Positions 50,975 to 61,381 of a DNA stretch of 64,000 nt are shown in pieces. Both the position numbers and the translations under genes were made by a program. The stretch's first letter is position 1. The number at the start of each line of letters is the position of its first letter. This stretch comes from MM2 sp035460165. GTDB taxonomy: Bacteria > Pseudomonadota > Gammaproteobacteria > Burkholderiales > Methylophilaceae. Under the pieces are notes generated by a model, which saw only the letters and a program-made list of their open reading frames with translations, was not told the DNA's origin and made no database searches. The stretch lies in the NCBI GenBank assembly GCA_035460165.1, contig DATHWW010000013.1, positions 62,001-126,000 on the forward strand, in the 5' to 3' direction.

Positions 50975-51503
50975 GGTCCGCATCAACGCCGGGGAATGGC
51001 GCAGCCGCATGCTGCGCTTTCCGGATGCGCTCGGCCTGCGCCCGACGCCGGAACGCGTGCGGCAAACGCTATTCAACTGGCTGGGGCAGGAGTTGCACGG
51101 CAAGGCTTGCCTCGATTTGTTCGCCGGCAGCGGTGCGCTCGGTTTCGAAGCCGCCTCGCGGTATGCCGCCTCGGTGACGATGGTGGAGCAGAATCCGGCG
51201 GTGCACCGTGCATTGGCGGACAATGCCGCGCTGCTGAAAGCCGGGCAGGTGCGACTGCTACGCATGGATGCCTTGCAGTTTCTGGCGCAGGATACGCAGC
51301 CGTTCGACGTGATTTTCCTCGATCCGCCGTTCGGTCAGGGTTGGCTGGAAAAACTCCTGCCGCTGCTGACGCCGCACCTTGCGCCCGAGGGCGTTGTTTA
51401 CGCCGAATCGGAGTCGCCATTGCAGGACGGACCGGATTGGCAAGTCTACAAGCACGGTAAAGCGGGTAACGTGCACTATCACCTGTTAAAATGCGCCCGA
51501 TGA
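50955..51503 (+). CDS. rsmD: 16S rRNA (guanine-966-N2)-methyltransferase
   Basis: A 182-residue SAM methyltransferase. Motif I is C-L-D-L-F-A-G-S-G-A-L-G near residue 52 and the catalytic N-P-P-Y-like motif is F-L-D-P-P-F near residue 116; R-P-T-P-E-R-V-R near residue 30 is family-typical. It modifies G966 of 16S rRNA. No ATG or GTG is available; TTG at 50955, inside the end of the M16 gene, gives the expected short N-terminus. Its stop overlaps the coaD start, as in the common rsmD-coaD pair. Confidence 0.94.
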   Translation: MAATANKVRINAGEWRSRMLRFPDALGLRPTPERVRQTLFNWLGQELHGKACLDLFAGSGALGFEAASRYAASVTMVEQNPAVHRALADNAALLKAGQVRLLRMDALQFLAQDTQPFDVIFLDPPFGQGWLEKLLPLLTPHLAPEGVVYAESESPLQDGPDWQVYKHGKAGNVHYHLLKCAR

Positions 51504-51985
51504 ATTCCAATGCCGTCTATCCCGGTACGTTCGACCCGCTGACCAGCGGCCATGAAGACATTGTCCGCCGCGCTGCGGGCCTGTTTTCAGAAGTCGTCGT
51601 GGCCGTTGCGGAGAATACCTCCAAGAAATCATTCTTCAGTCTGGAAGAGCGCATCGAGCTTGCTACGGCAGTGCTCGCCGACTGCCCCAATGTGCGCGTG
51701 ATGGGCTTTTCCGGCCTGCTGATGCAGTTCGTGCGCGAGCAGGGTGCCAGCGTGGTGGTGCGCGGTCTGCGTGCGGTATCCGACTTTGAATACGAATTTC
51801 AACTGGCGGGAATGAACCGCAAACTCTATCCCGAAGTCGAAACCTTATTCCTCACACCGGCTGAGCAGTACATGTTCATTTCCGCCAGCCTGGTGCGGGA
51901 AATTGCGGTACTGGGTGGCGACGTATCCCAGTTTGTCTCGCCGCTGGTGCAGGAATCGCTGCAGCGCAAGATGCGCAACCGCTGA
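51500..51985 (+). CDS. coaD: Phosphopantetheine adenylyltransferase
   Basis: A 161-residue nucleotidyltransferase of coenzyme A synthesis. Motifs are Y-P-G-T-F-D-P-L-T-S-G-H near residue 6, R-G-L-R-A-V-S-D-F-E-Y-E near residue 87, and F-I-S-A-S-L-V-R-E near residue 126. The ATG at 51500 overlaps the rsmD stop (ATGA); one 3 codons upstream is less likely. It is followed after 14 bases by a ferredoxin gene. Confidence 0.97.
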   Translation: MNSNAVYPGTFDPLTSGHEDIVRRAAGLFSEVVVAVAENTSKKSFFSLEERIELATAVLADCPNVRVMGFSGLLMQFVREQGASVVVRGLRAVSDFEYEFQLAGMNRKLYPEVETLFLTPAEQYMFISASLVREIAVLGGDVSQFVSPLVQESLQRKMRNR

Positions 51986-51999
51986 TGGAGTTGTGAACT

Positions 52000-52251
52000 A
52001 TGGCTTTAATGATTACCGACGAATGCATCAATTGCGACGTGTGCGAACCCGAATGCCCAAATAGCGCGATCTACCAGGGTGAGGAAATCTACGAGATCAA
52101 CCCGGACAAGTGCACCGAATGCGTTGGGCATTACGACAAGCCGCAGTGTCAGGAAGTCTGTCCCATCGATTGCATCCCGTTCAATCCCGACGTGCGCGAG
52201 ACGCAGGATCAACTGATGGCGAAGTATTTGCGGTTGGTCGGCAGCAAATAA
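52000..52251 (+). CDS. YfhL-type 2[4Fe-4S] ferredoxin
   Basis: An 83-residue ferredoxin with two cluster-binding motifs: C-I-N-C-D-V-C-E-P-E-C-P near residue 9, and C-T-E-C-V-G-H-Y-D-K-P-Q-C-Q-E-V-C-P near residue 37, where the 8-residue insertion between Cys 2 and 3 of the second motif marks the Alvin/YfhL type of low-potential ferredoxin. It follows coaD as in many betaproteobacteria. Its redox partners are not known from context. Confidence 0.95.
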   Translation: MALMITDECINCDVCEPECPNSAIYQGEEIYEINPDKCTECVGHYDKPQCQEVCPIDCIPFNPDVRETQDQLMAKYLRLVGSK

Positions 52252-52288
52252 TCACCGCGCAATCCGTCGCGCGGGCGTGGCATTTGCG

Positions 52289-53053
52289 CTAGATAAGCCG
52301 TTCTGCCGGATCCTGCCGGTAGAACAATGTCAGTTGCTCATACACCGCCGGATACTCGCGCTTCAGTAATACCGGCGTCTCGAAAAAATGCTCGCTCATC
52401 ACCGCAAAAAACTCTTCCGGCGCTTCTGTCGCGTACGGGTCGAGCTCGGTTTCCTCGCCACGATCGACGCGTTTGCATAAATCCTCATAAGCCGGCTCGA
52501 ACGCCGCGCGCCAATCGCGTACGAGCATGCCATCGTGCAATGCCGGGCAGCCATTCACCGAGCCGTCGCTATAATCCAGTTTGTGTGCCAGTTCATGGAT
52601 CACCGTGTTGTAGCCCGCGCATCCGCCCGACGCCGCGACGTCCGCCCACGACAGCACAATGGGCCCACGTTGCCAGGACTCGCCACTGCGGATTTCGCGT
52701 CGCAAGTGCACCAGTCCGTGTTCATCCGTCCACTCCTGGCGAGTGGCAAATTCGCCCGGATACAGGACTACGGATTTCCAACCGTCGTACCAGTCGATAC
52801 CGAGATTCAGGATGGGGAGTGCGGCCTGCGCCGCGAGGTGAATACGCATCGCCTGCGTGAGCACGAGTCCTTGCACCGGCTCCAGGCTTTTCTCGTGCAG
52901 AAACAAGCTCGCCAGTCCGCGCAGGCGTTCGAGTGCCTGCGCATCCAGCCCGGTGAGCAGCGGCAAGCCGTTCACCGCCGTCAGCCAGGCGGATGCCGGA
53001 ATAGCATGTCGAGTGAGGGCGCGTTTGCGCAGCCAGTTTTTGAGGATGCCCAT
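52289..53053 (-). CDS. mtfA: Zinc peptidase MtfA
   Basis: A 254-residue protein of the MtfA family. The zinc motif is V-I-H-E-L-A-H-K-L-D near residue 152, with a downstream Glu in E-E-F-F-A-V-M-S-E near residue 212; V-V-L-Y-P-G-E-F is typical. In E. coli MtfA binds the glucose regulator Mlc and has aminopeptidase activity; whether an Mlc partner exists here is unknown. It diverges from gloA. Confidence 0.93.
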   Translation of the reverse strand: MGILKNWLRKRALTRHAIPASAWLTAVNGLPLLTGLDAQALERLRGLASLFLHEKSLEPVQGLVLTQAMRIHLAAQAALPILNLGIDWYDGWKSVVLYPGEFATRQEWTDEHGLVHLRREIRSGESWQRGPIVLSWADVAASGGCAGYNTVIHELAHKLDYSDGSVNGCPALHDGMLVRDWRAAFEPAYEDLCKRVDRGEETELDPYATEAPEEFFAVMSEHFFETPVLLKREYPAVYEQLTLFYRQDPAERLI

Positions 53054-53114
53054 TCCGCTATTTTACGGGGATAATAAGGTCATCCATGCAACTGGGAACA
53101 AAGGAGAAAAATCC

Positions 53115-53510
53115 ATGCGCATCCTTCATACCATGCTCCGCGTCGGCGACCTTGACCGCTCAATCAAGTTCTACACCGAAATCCTCGGCATGCAGGTGCT
53201 CCGCCGGGAAGACTACCCCGATGGCAAGTTCACGTTGGCTTTCGTCGGCTACGGCGGCGAGCGCGATCACACCGTGCTTGAGCTGACTCACAACTGGGGC
53301 ACCGAAAGCTACGATCACGGCAATGCCTTCGGTCACATCGCCATCGAAGTCGACGACGCTTACCAGGCGTGCGACAAGGTCAAGGCGGCTGGCGGCAAGG
53401 TCATCCGCGAGGCCGGGCCGATGATGCACGGCACAACGGTGATCGCGTTCATCCAAGACCCTGACGGGTACAAGATCGAGTTCATTCAGAAAGGTACTGC
53501 CGGGTATTAA
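53115..53510 (+). CDS. gloA: Lactoylglutathione lyase (glyoxalase I)
   Basis: A 131-residue glyoxalase I that converts the methylglyoxal-glutathione adduct to lactoylglutathione. Ni/Zn ligands are visible: His in M-R-I-L-H-T-M-L-R-V near residue 5, Glu in V-L-E-L-T-H-N-W-G near residue 56, His in F-G-H-I-A-I-E-V near residue 74, and Glu in Y-K-I-E-F-I near residue 122. Length matches E. coli GloA (135). The ATG follows AAGGAG. Long upstream open frame ignored. Confidence 0.97.
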   Translation: MRILHTMLRVGDLDRSIKFYTEILGMQVLRREDYPDGKFTLAFVGYGGERDHTVLELTHNWGTESYDHGNAFGHIAIEVDDAYQACDKVKAAGGKVIREAGPMMHGTTVIAFIQDPDGYKIEFIQKGTAGY

Positions 53511-53548
53511 GTTCGGCGGGCTTGCGGCAATTTTTCAGGGAGATCGAA

Positions 53549-53740
53549 ATGACGGTAATTAAATATGCTTCGGCGGTTGTTTTGCTTGGTTTGATGGCAG
53601 GCTGCGTGGTTGTCCCAACGGAGCCGCAACAGGATAACAAGACGCCGGTGTGTCACAAGGGCAAGAAGACGATCTATGTAGGGGATTCTGCGGTAGATGC
53701 GCATTTGAAGCATGGGGATTATGTGGGGGCTTGTCGCTGA
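53549..53740 (+). CDS. Small predicted lipoprotein
   Basis: A 63-residue protein with a signal peptide and lipobox (L-M-A-G-C near residue 18), then a short domain with V-C-H-K-G-K-K-T-I-Y-V, A-H-L-K-H-G-D and a terminal Cys (Y-V-G-A-C). The C-H-K-G-K...H-L-x-H-G-D...C pattern recurs in small exported bacterial proteins of unknown role and may form a disulfide or bind metal. The ATG follows GGGAGATCGAA. A terminator follows 18 bases after the stop. Confidence 0.82.
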   Translation: MTVIKYASAVVLLGLMAGCVVVPTEPQQDNKTPVCHKGKKTIYVGDSAVDAHLKHGDYVGACR

Positions 53741-53758
53741 TTTTGGCGGGAAGTTGGG

Positions 53759-53785
53759 AAGCCGGCAGTTGCCGGCTTTTTTATT
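53759..53785 (+). terminator. Intrinsic terminator after the small lipoprotein gene
   Basis: AAGCCGGC/GCCGGCTT stem with a 4-base loop followed by a run of T (TTTTTTATT). Confidence 0.88.
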
Positions 53786-53889
53786 GATGTTGGTCTTGAT
53801 AGGCCGGTGAACGCAGGAGTAGATCGTCATGCAGGGCTTGACCCGGAATTCAGGGATTTAGAGCCCTTGCTCTCGGATACCCGGTGTAC

Positions 53890-54729
53890 TCAAGGCGAAC
53901 TGGTCGAAAACGTGTCGCAGTCCTTCGGGCGGCCCGCATCCATGCCGCGTTTGAACCAATGCACGCGCTGCTCGGATGAACCGTGGGTGAATGAATCGGG
54001 CGCGACGCGGCCTTGAGTCTGCTTCTGCAGACGGTCGTCACCAATCGCCGTTGCGGCGTTTAGCGCTTCGGCAATATCGTCGTCATCCAACTGATTCATC
54101 GTGCCTGCGTGGTATCCCCAAACGCCCGCATAGCAATCGGCCTGCAGCTCCATGCGTACCGAAGTCGCGTTGTATTCGGTCTGGGAGATCCGCCCGCGCG
54201 CTGCTTCCAGCTTTTGCAAGGCGCCGGTGAGTTTTTGCACGTGGTGTCCCACTTCGTGTGCGATAACGTAAGCCTGGGCGAAATCGCCGGGTGCGCTGAA
54301 GCGCGTTTGCAGGTCGCGGAAGAAGGCGAAGTCGAGGTAGAGTTTCTCATCGCCGGGGCAGTAGAAGGGTCCCATCGCCGATTGCCCCATGCCACAGGCG
54401 GAACTCACTTGTCCGTCATAGAGGACCAGCGTCGGAGGGCGGTACTGACTATTCGATTGCTGGAAGATCCCGCCCCAGACATCCTCGGTGCTGCCAAGGA
54501 CCTTGGAGACGAATTGACCCATCTCGTCCGTGGGCGCACCCTTGGACGCCTCGCCCGTTTCACGCTGGGGGGCGACCTGCTCGGCGACAGTCAGCACGGC
54601 ACCAGGATCGAAGCCCAAGAAGTAGGCGATGAGGGCGATCACGATACCGCCCACACCCAGTCCTCCCTTGACACCCATGCCTCGCCGATCTTCGACGTTT
54701 TTGCTGGCCCGCTGGCCGCCTAGTCGCAT
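53890..54729 (-). CDS. ypfJ: YpfJ-family putative neutral zinc metallopeptidase
   Basis: A 279-residue protein: basic N-terminus, one membrane helix near residue 28 (G-G-I-V-I-A-L-I-A-Y-F-L-G-F), then a domain with the zinc motif A-H-E-V-G-H-H near residue 158 and M-E-L-Q-A-D-C-Y-A-G near residue 193 (third ligand). The N-terminal M-R-L-G-G-Q-R-A-S-x-N-V-E-D-R-R-G is the family signature. Its physiological substrate is unknown. Length matches E. coli YpfJ (287). Confidence 0.94.
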   Translation of the reverse strand: MRLGGQRASKNVEDRRGMGVKGGLGVGGIVIALIAYFLGFDPGAVLTVAEQVAPQRETGEASKGAPTDEMGQFVSKVLGSTEDVWGGIFQQSNSQYRPPTLVLYDGQVSSACGMGQSAMGPFYCPGDEKLYLDFAFFRDLQTRFSAPGDFAQAYVIAHEVGHHVQKLTGALQKLEAARGRISQTEYNATSVRMELQADCYAGVWGYHAGTMNQLDDDDIAEALNAATAIGDDRLQKQTQGRVAPDSFTHGSSEQRVHWFKRGMDAGRPKDCDTFSTSSP

Positions 54730-54972
54730 GTTGGTTCCTCAGCTATCTGGTCTATTGGTTTACAAGCGGATTTCATGAGTGGGACAAAAAACCAGATCAC
54801 GCGTTCGATGCGATTTCTACTTTCAAACCACTCGCTACGACGGGGTAGAGTACCGAGAAATGCATTGGAAGTGGGTGGGTACTGGGGTATGTACGCCGGC
54901 GCACGGACAGAGCCCCGCCCGCTGCAGAAAATATCAACAATACCGGGCAACGGTTCAAACCAGGAGGGCACC

Positions 54973-55206
54973 ATGGCTAAATGTGAGGCGTGCGGTAACG
55001 ACTACGACAAATCCTTTGAGGTCTTGTTGCAAGGCAAAACCCATACGTTCGACAGTTTTGAATGTGCCATTCATGCACTGGCGCCTACCTGCGAGCACTG
55101 TGGTGTGCGCATCATCGGCCACGGTCTGGAGAAGAGCGGTCGAATGTTCTGCTGCGATCATTGCGCCGAGCATGAAGGCGTACAGGAACTACGCGATCGT
55201 GCCTAA
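54973..55206 (+). CDS. Small Cys-rich zinc-ribbon-like protein
   Basis: A 77-residue protein with four Cys pairs or near pairs: C-E-A-C-G-N-D-Y near residue 4, F-E-C-A near residue 33, C-E-H-C-G near residue 44, and C-C-D-H-C-A near residue 62, with several His. The arrangement resembles small metal-binding proteins related to bacterial metallothioneins. It probably binds zinc; no function is claimed. The ATG follows AGGAGGGCACC. It lies between ypfJ and dnaJ and ends with its own terminator. Confidence 0.8.
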   Translation: MAKCEACGNDYDKSFEVLLQGKTHTFDSFECAIHALAPTCEHCGVRIIGHGLEKSGRMFCCDHCAEHEGVQELRDRA

Positions 55207-55230
55207 GCGACACTTGAGTCCCTGAATTGC

Positions 55231-55255
55231 AAAGCCCGCTAACGCGGGCTTTTGT
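55231..55255 (+). terminator. Intrinsic terminator after the Cys-rich protein gene
   Basis: AAAGCCCGC/GCGGGCTTT with a 4-base loop and a short T-run; it lies between convergent transcripts and may also serve dnaJ. Confidence 0.8.
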
Positions 55256-55275
55256 GTATTGATTTGCTGGAGTAA

Positions 55276-56403
55276 TTACTGGAAAAAGTCTTTCACTTTC
55301 TCCATCCACGACTTGGCTCGCGGGCTGTGTTTCTGCGCGTCCATCTGGTTGATTTCTTCCAGTTCGCGCAGCAGTTCCTTTTGCCGTTCGGTCAGTTTGA
55401 CCGGCGTTTCCACTGCAACATGGCACATCAGGTCGCCGTGTTCGCTGCTGCGCAGCGCCTTGATACCTTTGCCGCGCAGGCGGAAGACGGCGCCGGTTTG
55501 CGTCTCGGCGGGAATCTTGACCTTGGCGTGGCCGTCGAGCGTCGGGATTTCGATTTCGCCGCCTAACGCTGCCGTGCTGAAACTGATCGGCATTTCGCAA
55601 TGCAGGTCGCCGCCGTCGCGCTTGAAGATGGCGTGTTCCTTCAAATGCACGACCACATATAAGTCGCCCGGCGGGCCGCCGTTGACGCCGGCTTCGCCTT
55701 CACCGGAGAGGCGAATGCGATCGCCTTCGTCCACGCCTGCCGGAATCTTCACCGCCAGCGTCTTGTGCTGCTTGACGCGTCCATCGCCGTGGCAGGTGGG
55801 GCAGGGGTCCTTCACCATCTTGCCGCTGCCGTGACACTTGGGGCAGGTCTGCTGGATGGAGAAGAAACCTTGCTGCATGCGTACCTGGCCGTGGCCGGCG
55901 CAGGTGGTGCAGGTGACGGGCTTGGTGCCGGGGCGTGCGCCGGAGCCGTGGCAGGTTTCGCATTCGGCCATGACGGGAATGCGAATCTTGGTTTCGGTGC
56001 CGCGCGCCGCTTCTTCCAGCGAGATTTCCATGTTGTAGCGGAGGTCCGCACCGCGATACACGTTGGAGCGACGACCGCCGCCCCCACCGCCACCGCCGAA
56101 AATATCACCAAAAATATCGCCGAACGCATCGGAGAAGTTGCCGAAGCCCTGACCTCCACCGCCCATGCCTGCCTGCGGATCGACGCCGGCATGGCCGTAC
56201 TGGTCGTAGGCCGCGCGCTTCTGGCTGTCGGACAGGATCTCGTAAGCCTCCTTGGCTTCCTTGAAGTGTTCCTCAGCCTTGGGGTTGTCCGGATTGCGGT
56301 CCGGATGGTACTTCATCGCAAGTTTGCGATAGGCTTTCTTGAGCTCGTCGTCCGATGCGTCGCGGTTGACGCCCAGTACTTCGTAAAAGTCTTTTTTTGC
56401 CAT
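55276..56403 (-). CDS. dnaJ: Chaperone co-protein DnaJ
   Basis: A 375-residue type I J-protein. The J-domain has the H-P-D motif (Y-H-P-D-R-N-P near residue 33), a Gly/Phe-rich linker with a run of Gly near residue 100, four zinc repeats (C-E-T-C-H-G-S-G, C-T-T-C-A-G-H-G, C-P-K-C-H-G-S-G, C-P-T-C-H-G-D-G) and a C-terminal client-binding region. It stimulates DnaK ATPase and delivers clients. It follows dnaK after a hairpin-containing gap of 73 bases. Confidence 0.98.
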   Translation of the reverse strand: MAKKDFYEVLGVNRDASDDELKKAYRKLAMKYHPDRNPDNPKAEEHFKEAKEAYEILSDSQKRAAYDQYGHAGVDPQAGMGGGGQGFGNFSDAFGDIFGDIFGGGGGGGGRRSNVYRGADLRYNMEISLEEAARGTETKIRIPVMAECETCHGSGARPGTKPVTCTTCAGHGQVRMQQGFFSIQQTCPKCHGSGKMVKDPCPTCHGDGRVKQHKTLAVKIPAGVDEGDRIRLSGEGEAGVNGGPPGDLYVVVHLKEHAIFKRDGGDLHCEMPISFSTAALGGEIEIPTLDGHAKVKIPAETQTGAVFRLRGKGIKALRSSEHGDLMCHVAVETPVKLTERQKELLRELEEINQMDAQKHSPRAKSWMEKVKDFFQ

Positions 56404-56417
56404 TCTCTAAGCATGAC

Positions 56418-56456
56418 GGGGAATGGAAGGTTTCGCGCGATTCCTTTCCATTCCCC
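56418..56456 (-). promoter_or_regulatory. Intercistronic hairpin between dnaK and dnaJ
   Basis: GGGGAATGGAA (56418-56428) pairs perfectly with TTCCATTCCCC (56446-56456). No T-run follows on the minus strand, so it is more likely an mRNA-stability or processing element setting the DnaK:DnaJ ratio than a full terminator. Confidence 0.6.
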
Positions 56457-56476
56457 GCTCCCGTTGGGTTGGTCGA

Positions 56477-58402
<1,926 letters not shown>

Positions 58403-58454
58403 TGTTTCGTTCCTCAATAAATATTTTTAAGAATTCAGTAAACCGATGCTTCAG

Positions 58455-58482
58455 AAGTGGGGATGGTTTCGCCGATTTCAAG
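58455..58482 (-). promoter_or_regulatory. Sigma-32 heat-shock promoter of dnaK
   Basis: On the minus strand CTTGAAA (58482-58476), 13 bases, then CCCCACTT (58462-58455). The sigma-32 consensus is CTTGAAA-N13-15-CCCCATNT. Confidence 0.8.
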
Positions 58483-58530
58483 CCTTAGGCTTCACACCAT
58501 TTAATTAGGCTCGGGCTGCGCCACCATTAA

Positions 58531-59070
58531 CTAGGCCTTGGGCTTTGCCACCATGACCAGTGCTGGGCGCAGCACGCGGTCGTGCAGCGTATAGCCCTTT
58601 TGCAGCACCTGCACCACGGTATTCGGTTCGGCCTCGGCGGCTTCCACCATGCTGATGGCCTGATGCTTGTGCGGATCGAATTTTTCGCCGGCTGGGTGCA
58701 CTTCTGCGACATTGAATTTCTCGAACACGCTGGAAAGCTGCTTCAGCGTCAGCTCCACGCCGTTCTTGTAGCTCTCGAGCGTGGCGCTTTCTACGGCGAG
58801 CGCGGCTTCCAGGCTGTCTTTCACCGCCAGCAGCTCGGACGAGAATTTTTCCAGGGCGAATTTGCGGGCTTTTTCGGTATCTTCATGCGCGCGTCGGCGG
58901 ATGTTCTCGGATTCAGCCTTGGCGTACATCCAGGCGTCGTAATGCTCTTGCGCCTTGCGTTCGGCTTCCTGGAGCATCTCTTCCAAGCTGGGCATCACTT
59001 CGACTGCGTGCTCGACATCAACATGATGCTGTTCTTGCTCGGTTTGCGGATTTTGCTCGTTTTTCGACAT
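58531..59070 (-). CDS. grpE: Nucleotide exchange factor GrpE
   Basis: A 179-residue protein: acidic, disordered start (about 25 residues), long dimerising helix (E-E-M-L-Q-E-A-E-R-K-A-Q-E-H-Y-D-A-W) and a beta wing (V-H-P-A-G-E-K-F-D-P-H-K-H-Q-A-I near residue 130; L-Q-K-G-Y-T-L-H-D-R-V-L-R-P-A near residue 158). It releases ADP from DnaK. ATG 59070 follows GAGGTAATTTTC. First of the grpE-dnaK-dnaJ set, with a sigma-32-type promoter 35-62 bases upstream. Confidence 0.97.
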   Translation of the reverse strand: MSKNEQNPQTEQEQHHVDVEHAVEVMPSLEEMLQEAERKAQEHYDAWMYAKAESENIRRRAHEDTEKARKFALEKFSSELLAVKDSLEAALAVESATLESYKNGVELTLKQLSSVFEKFNVAEVHPAGEKFDPHKHQAISMVEAAEAEPNTVVQVLQKGYTLHDRVLRPALVMVAKPKA

Positions 59071-59104
59071 GAAAATTACCTCGATAGTTGGTTCGATGGA
59101 AGAA

Positions 59105-59132
59105 AAATGGGGACTGTCGCGGAAAAAACAAG
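59105..59132 (-). promoter_or_regulatory. Sigma-32 heat-shock promoter of grpE
   Basis: On the minus strand CTTGTTTT (59132-59125), a 12-base spacer, then CCCCATTT (59112-59105), close to the sigma-32 consensus. Its -35 box overlaps the T-run of the upstream terminator. Confidence 0.72.
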
Positions 59133-59161
59133 CCCGCGCCGAAAGATTTTTTGGCGCGGGC
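59132..59161 (-). terminator. Intrinsic terminator upstream of grpE
   Basis: GCCCGCGCC/GGCGCGGGC 9-bp stem with a 12-base loop, followed on the minus strand by TTGTTTTTT. It ends transcription of the calcium-binding-type gene before grpE. Confidence 0.8.
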
Positions 59162-59193
59162 ATCGGAGGCCGTTTAACGCTGGAGATGAGCGG

Positions 59194-60207
59194 CTATACG
59201 GCTAAATCTACTTGTTGCAGCGTGCCGGCTGTGCCGTTTTCGTTGAGATAGACGCCGGTGGCGCGGAGCAGTCCGAGATTCTGGTTGGTGGCGGTATTGA
59301 GCGAGAAGGGCGTCGTCACGTTGCCCAGGTAGAGCGCGCCTACGCCGCTCTGGGCCAGCGTGCTCAGGTTGTCCTGGCCGCTCGCGTCTTTGCTCCATAC
59401 CCGCAGGTCGGCAAAGACTGCGTCGTTCTCATCTATCCATAGGTTGCCGTCGCTATCGTAGGCGGCGAGGTCGGCGAAGCCGTTGCCACTCTGCGTGCCG
59501 AACAGCTCGGAGCCGTTGTCGATGGTGCCGTTGGCGTTGCGGTCGAGCGCGAGGAAGCCGCTATCGGGGCCGACAAAGGAAATGTTGTCCTGCGTGCCGT
59601 CCGAATCGATGTCGAACGCGAACTAGGTGTCGGTCAGCTGGGCCGCGCTGCCGGCGAAATTGATCACCAGCGGGTCCTTGAGCAGCGCATCGCCCGCGCG
59701 CAGCGAAACGCTGGTTTCCTCGTAATACTCGCGGCTCATCGCCAGTTCGAGGCTGAAACTGATCTGCTTGCCGTCGGCGGTCTTGATCACGCCCTCGGCG
59801 GAGAAGGTGGTGATTTCGGCTTCGTAGTGCGATTCATGGCGCTCGTATTCCATGCCCCAGCCTACACGCTGAGCTTGGCCCGGAGCATCGTCGCCGTGGG
59901 ATTTTTCCAGGCGCTTGATGTGGCGGCCGGTCATTGCTTCCAGCATACGTTGCAGCAGTTGCATCGTCGGGTCGTTGTCAATGTCTTTTACCGCAGCCTC
60001 GATCGCCTCGGCTTCGTTCGCCGCGGTTCTGGCGGCCTCGGAAATCGACACCAGCGCGGCCTGCCTGCCCAGTGCCAGCCCACGACCATGCCCCTCGGAA
60101 TCAGGGCGTGCGTTGCCCTGCCATATGCGCAGCGATTCGCGCACGCTATGGTGTTCCACGCTGATGTGCTGGCTTTCGAGGCTGATGGTCGAACTGGCGA
60201 TCTTCAT
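59194..60207 (-). pseudogene. Calcium-binding-type protein interrupted by an amber codon
   Basis: From ATG 60207 the frame runs 194 codons to TAG at 59623-59625. The same frame then continues for 142 codons of conserved-looking sequence to a stop at 59194-59196. The part after the stop has three Ca-loop-like segments: D-I-D-S-D-G-T-Q-D-N, D-R-N-A-N-G-T-I-D-N-G-S-E-L-F-G and D-S-D-G-N-L-W-I-D-E-N-D. The N-terminal half (I-S-L-E-S-Q-H, A-A-L-V-S-I-S-E-A-A) lacks a signal peptide. The two halves look like one protein of ~337 residues split by a point mutation. Proteins ending this way are often secreted, but no secretion system is nearby. It could also be read-through or a sequencing error. Confidence 0.75.
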
Positions 60208-60271
60208 GCCTGATTTAACGGAATAAATCAGGCAATCTTTAAAAACTATTAAGAAATTACCTGGAATGACT

Positions 60272-61249
60272 CTAGGCTTGGTTCGTGGCCTCTAATGCCC
60301 GCAATCCTGACAGCGCCTCATCGACAGTTGGCGTGACTCCGTTGCCTCCTACTGTCAGTACGCGGGAACCTTGCGGTGGGTAAGGGCCGACCTGAGAGAG
60401 ATCGGTGTCGGAAAAAATGGCAAGGGTAGGAGCCCCCAAACTCACGCCAAGATGCATCAGTCCGGTGTCCAGTCCGATGACAACCTTTGATTTCTGTATT
60501 AAATGGGCCAGTTGGGTAAGATTCAGCCGCGGCAGCACCATGGAGTGAGGAACTTGCGACGCAATACGCTCTGCCCGCAGCCGTTCGGTTTCGTTGCCCC
60601 ACGGCAATAGGATCTGCGGATACTCGCCTACGATACGATTGCAGAAATCGATCCAGTACGTTTCTGGCCACAGTTTCTCCTCACGAGAAGTGCCATGCAG
60701 CACTAGAGCGTATGGAGATGCGGGAGACAAGGGCAACACCGCCTCAGGCAGGTTCAAATTATATTCAGGAGGTGTTAGTGGCAATGCATAGCCCAATGCC
60801 TTGGCCGCCAATAGTCGATTGCGCACGACAGCATGCATGTTGCATGGGATATCGTAAGTGTGCGTATAAATGCGTGAGGAGATGCTTTCCCGGGCGGTGT
60901 GCTTGTCGTGTCCATGGGAAGGACCGTTCGCCCAATGGCAGATCATCGCGCTTTTCAGCAAGCCCTGGGTATCGAGGATTGCGTCGTAGTCATAGGACTT
61001 GAGAGCGCGTTTGAAGGCAAAAAAGTCGCGCCAGGTTTGCCGTTGCCCGAGATTACGTTTCCATCGCCGCATATTGACCGGGATAACGCGATCTATCTGT
61101 GTGTTCATGCGCGCGATCTCGGCGAAACTTTCCTCGGCGACCCAGTCAATCACAGCTTCCGGCAAGTGTGCACGGATATCGGCGATCATCGGCATGTTAT
61201 GCACGAGATCGCCCATGGAGGAGGTTTTGACGAGCAGGATTCTAGGCAT
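60272..61249 (-). CDS. waaC: Lipopolysaccharide heptosyltransferase I
   Basis: A 325-residue GT9 glycosyltransferase. The start I-L-L-V-K-T-S-S-M-G-D-L-V-H is the family signature; D-T-Q-G-L-L-K-S-A near residue 92 and G-L-D-T-G-L-M-H-L near residue 254 (sugar-nucleotide site) follow. It adds the first heptose to Kdo in the LPS inner core at the cytoplasmic face of the inner membrane. It diverges from the epimerase gene; a waaG-like gene starts nearby at the window edge. Confidence 0.95.
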   Translation of the reverse strand: MPRILLVKTSSMGDLVHNMPMIADIRAHLPEAVIDWVAEESFAEIARMNTQIDRVIPVNMRRWKRNLGQRQTWRDFFAFKRALKSYDYDAILDTQGLLKSAMICHWANGPSHGHDKHTARESISSRIYTHTYDIPCNMHAVVRNRLLAAKALGYALPLTPPEYNLNLPEAVLPLSPASPYALVLHGTSREEKLWPETYWIDFCNRIVGEYPQILLPWGNETERLRAERIASQVPHSMVLPRLNLTQLAHLIQKSKVVIGLDTGLMHLGVSLGAPTLAIFSDTDLSQVGPYPPQGSRVLTVGGNGVTPTVDEALSGLRALEATNQA

Positions 61250-61381
61250 GGCGTGCGCATTTTCGCATAGATTCGATACCGCCTCATGCTCATGAGGCGA
61301 CTGTTGGAGCCATTGCTATTTGGATCATCTATGCCGAAGATGTCGAAAAAGGTTTTTAAGTGAATGAAAGTGAGAAACCTC

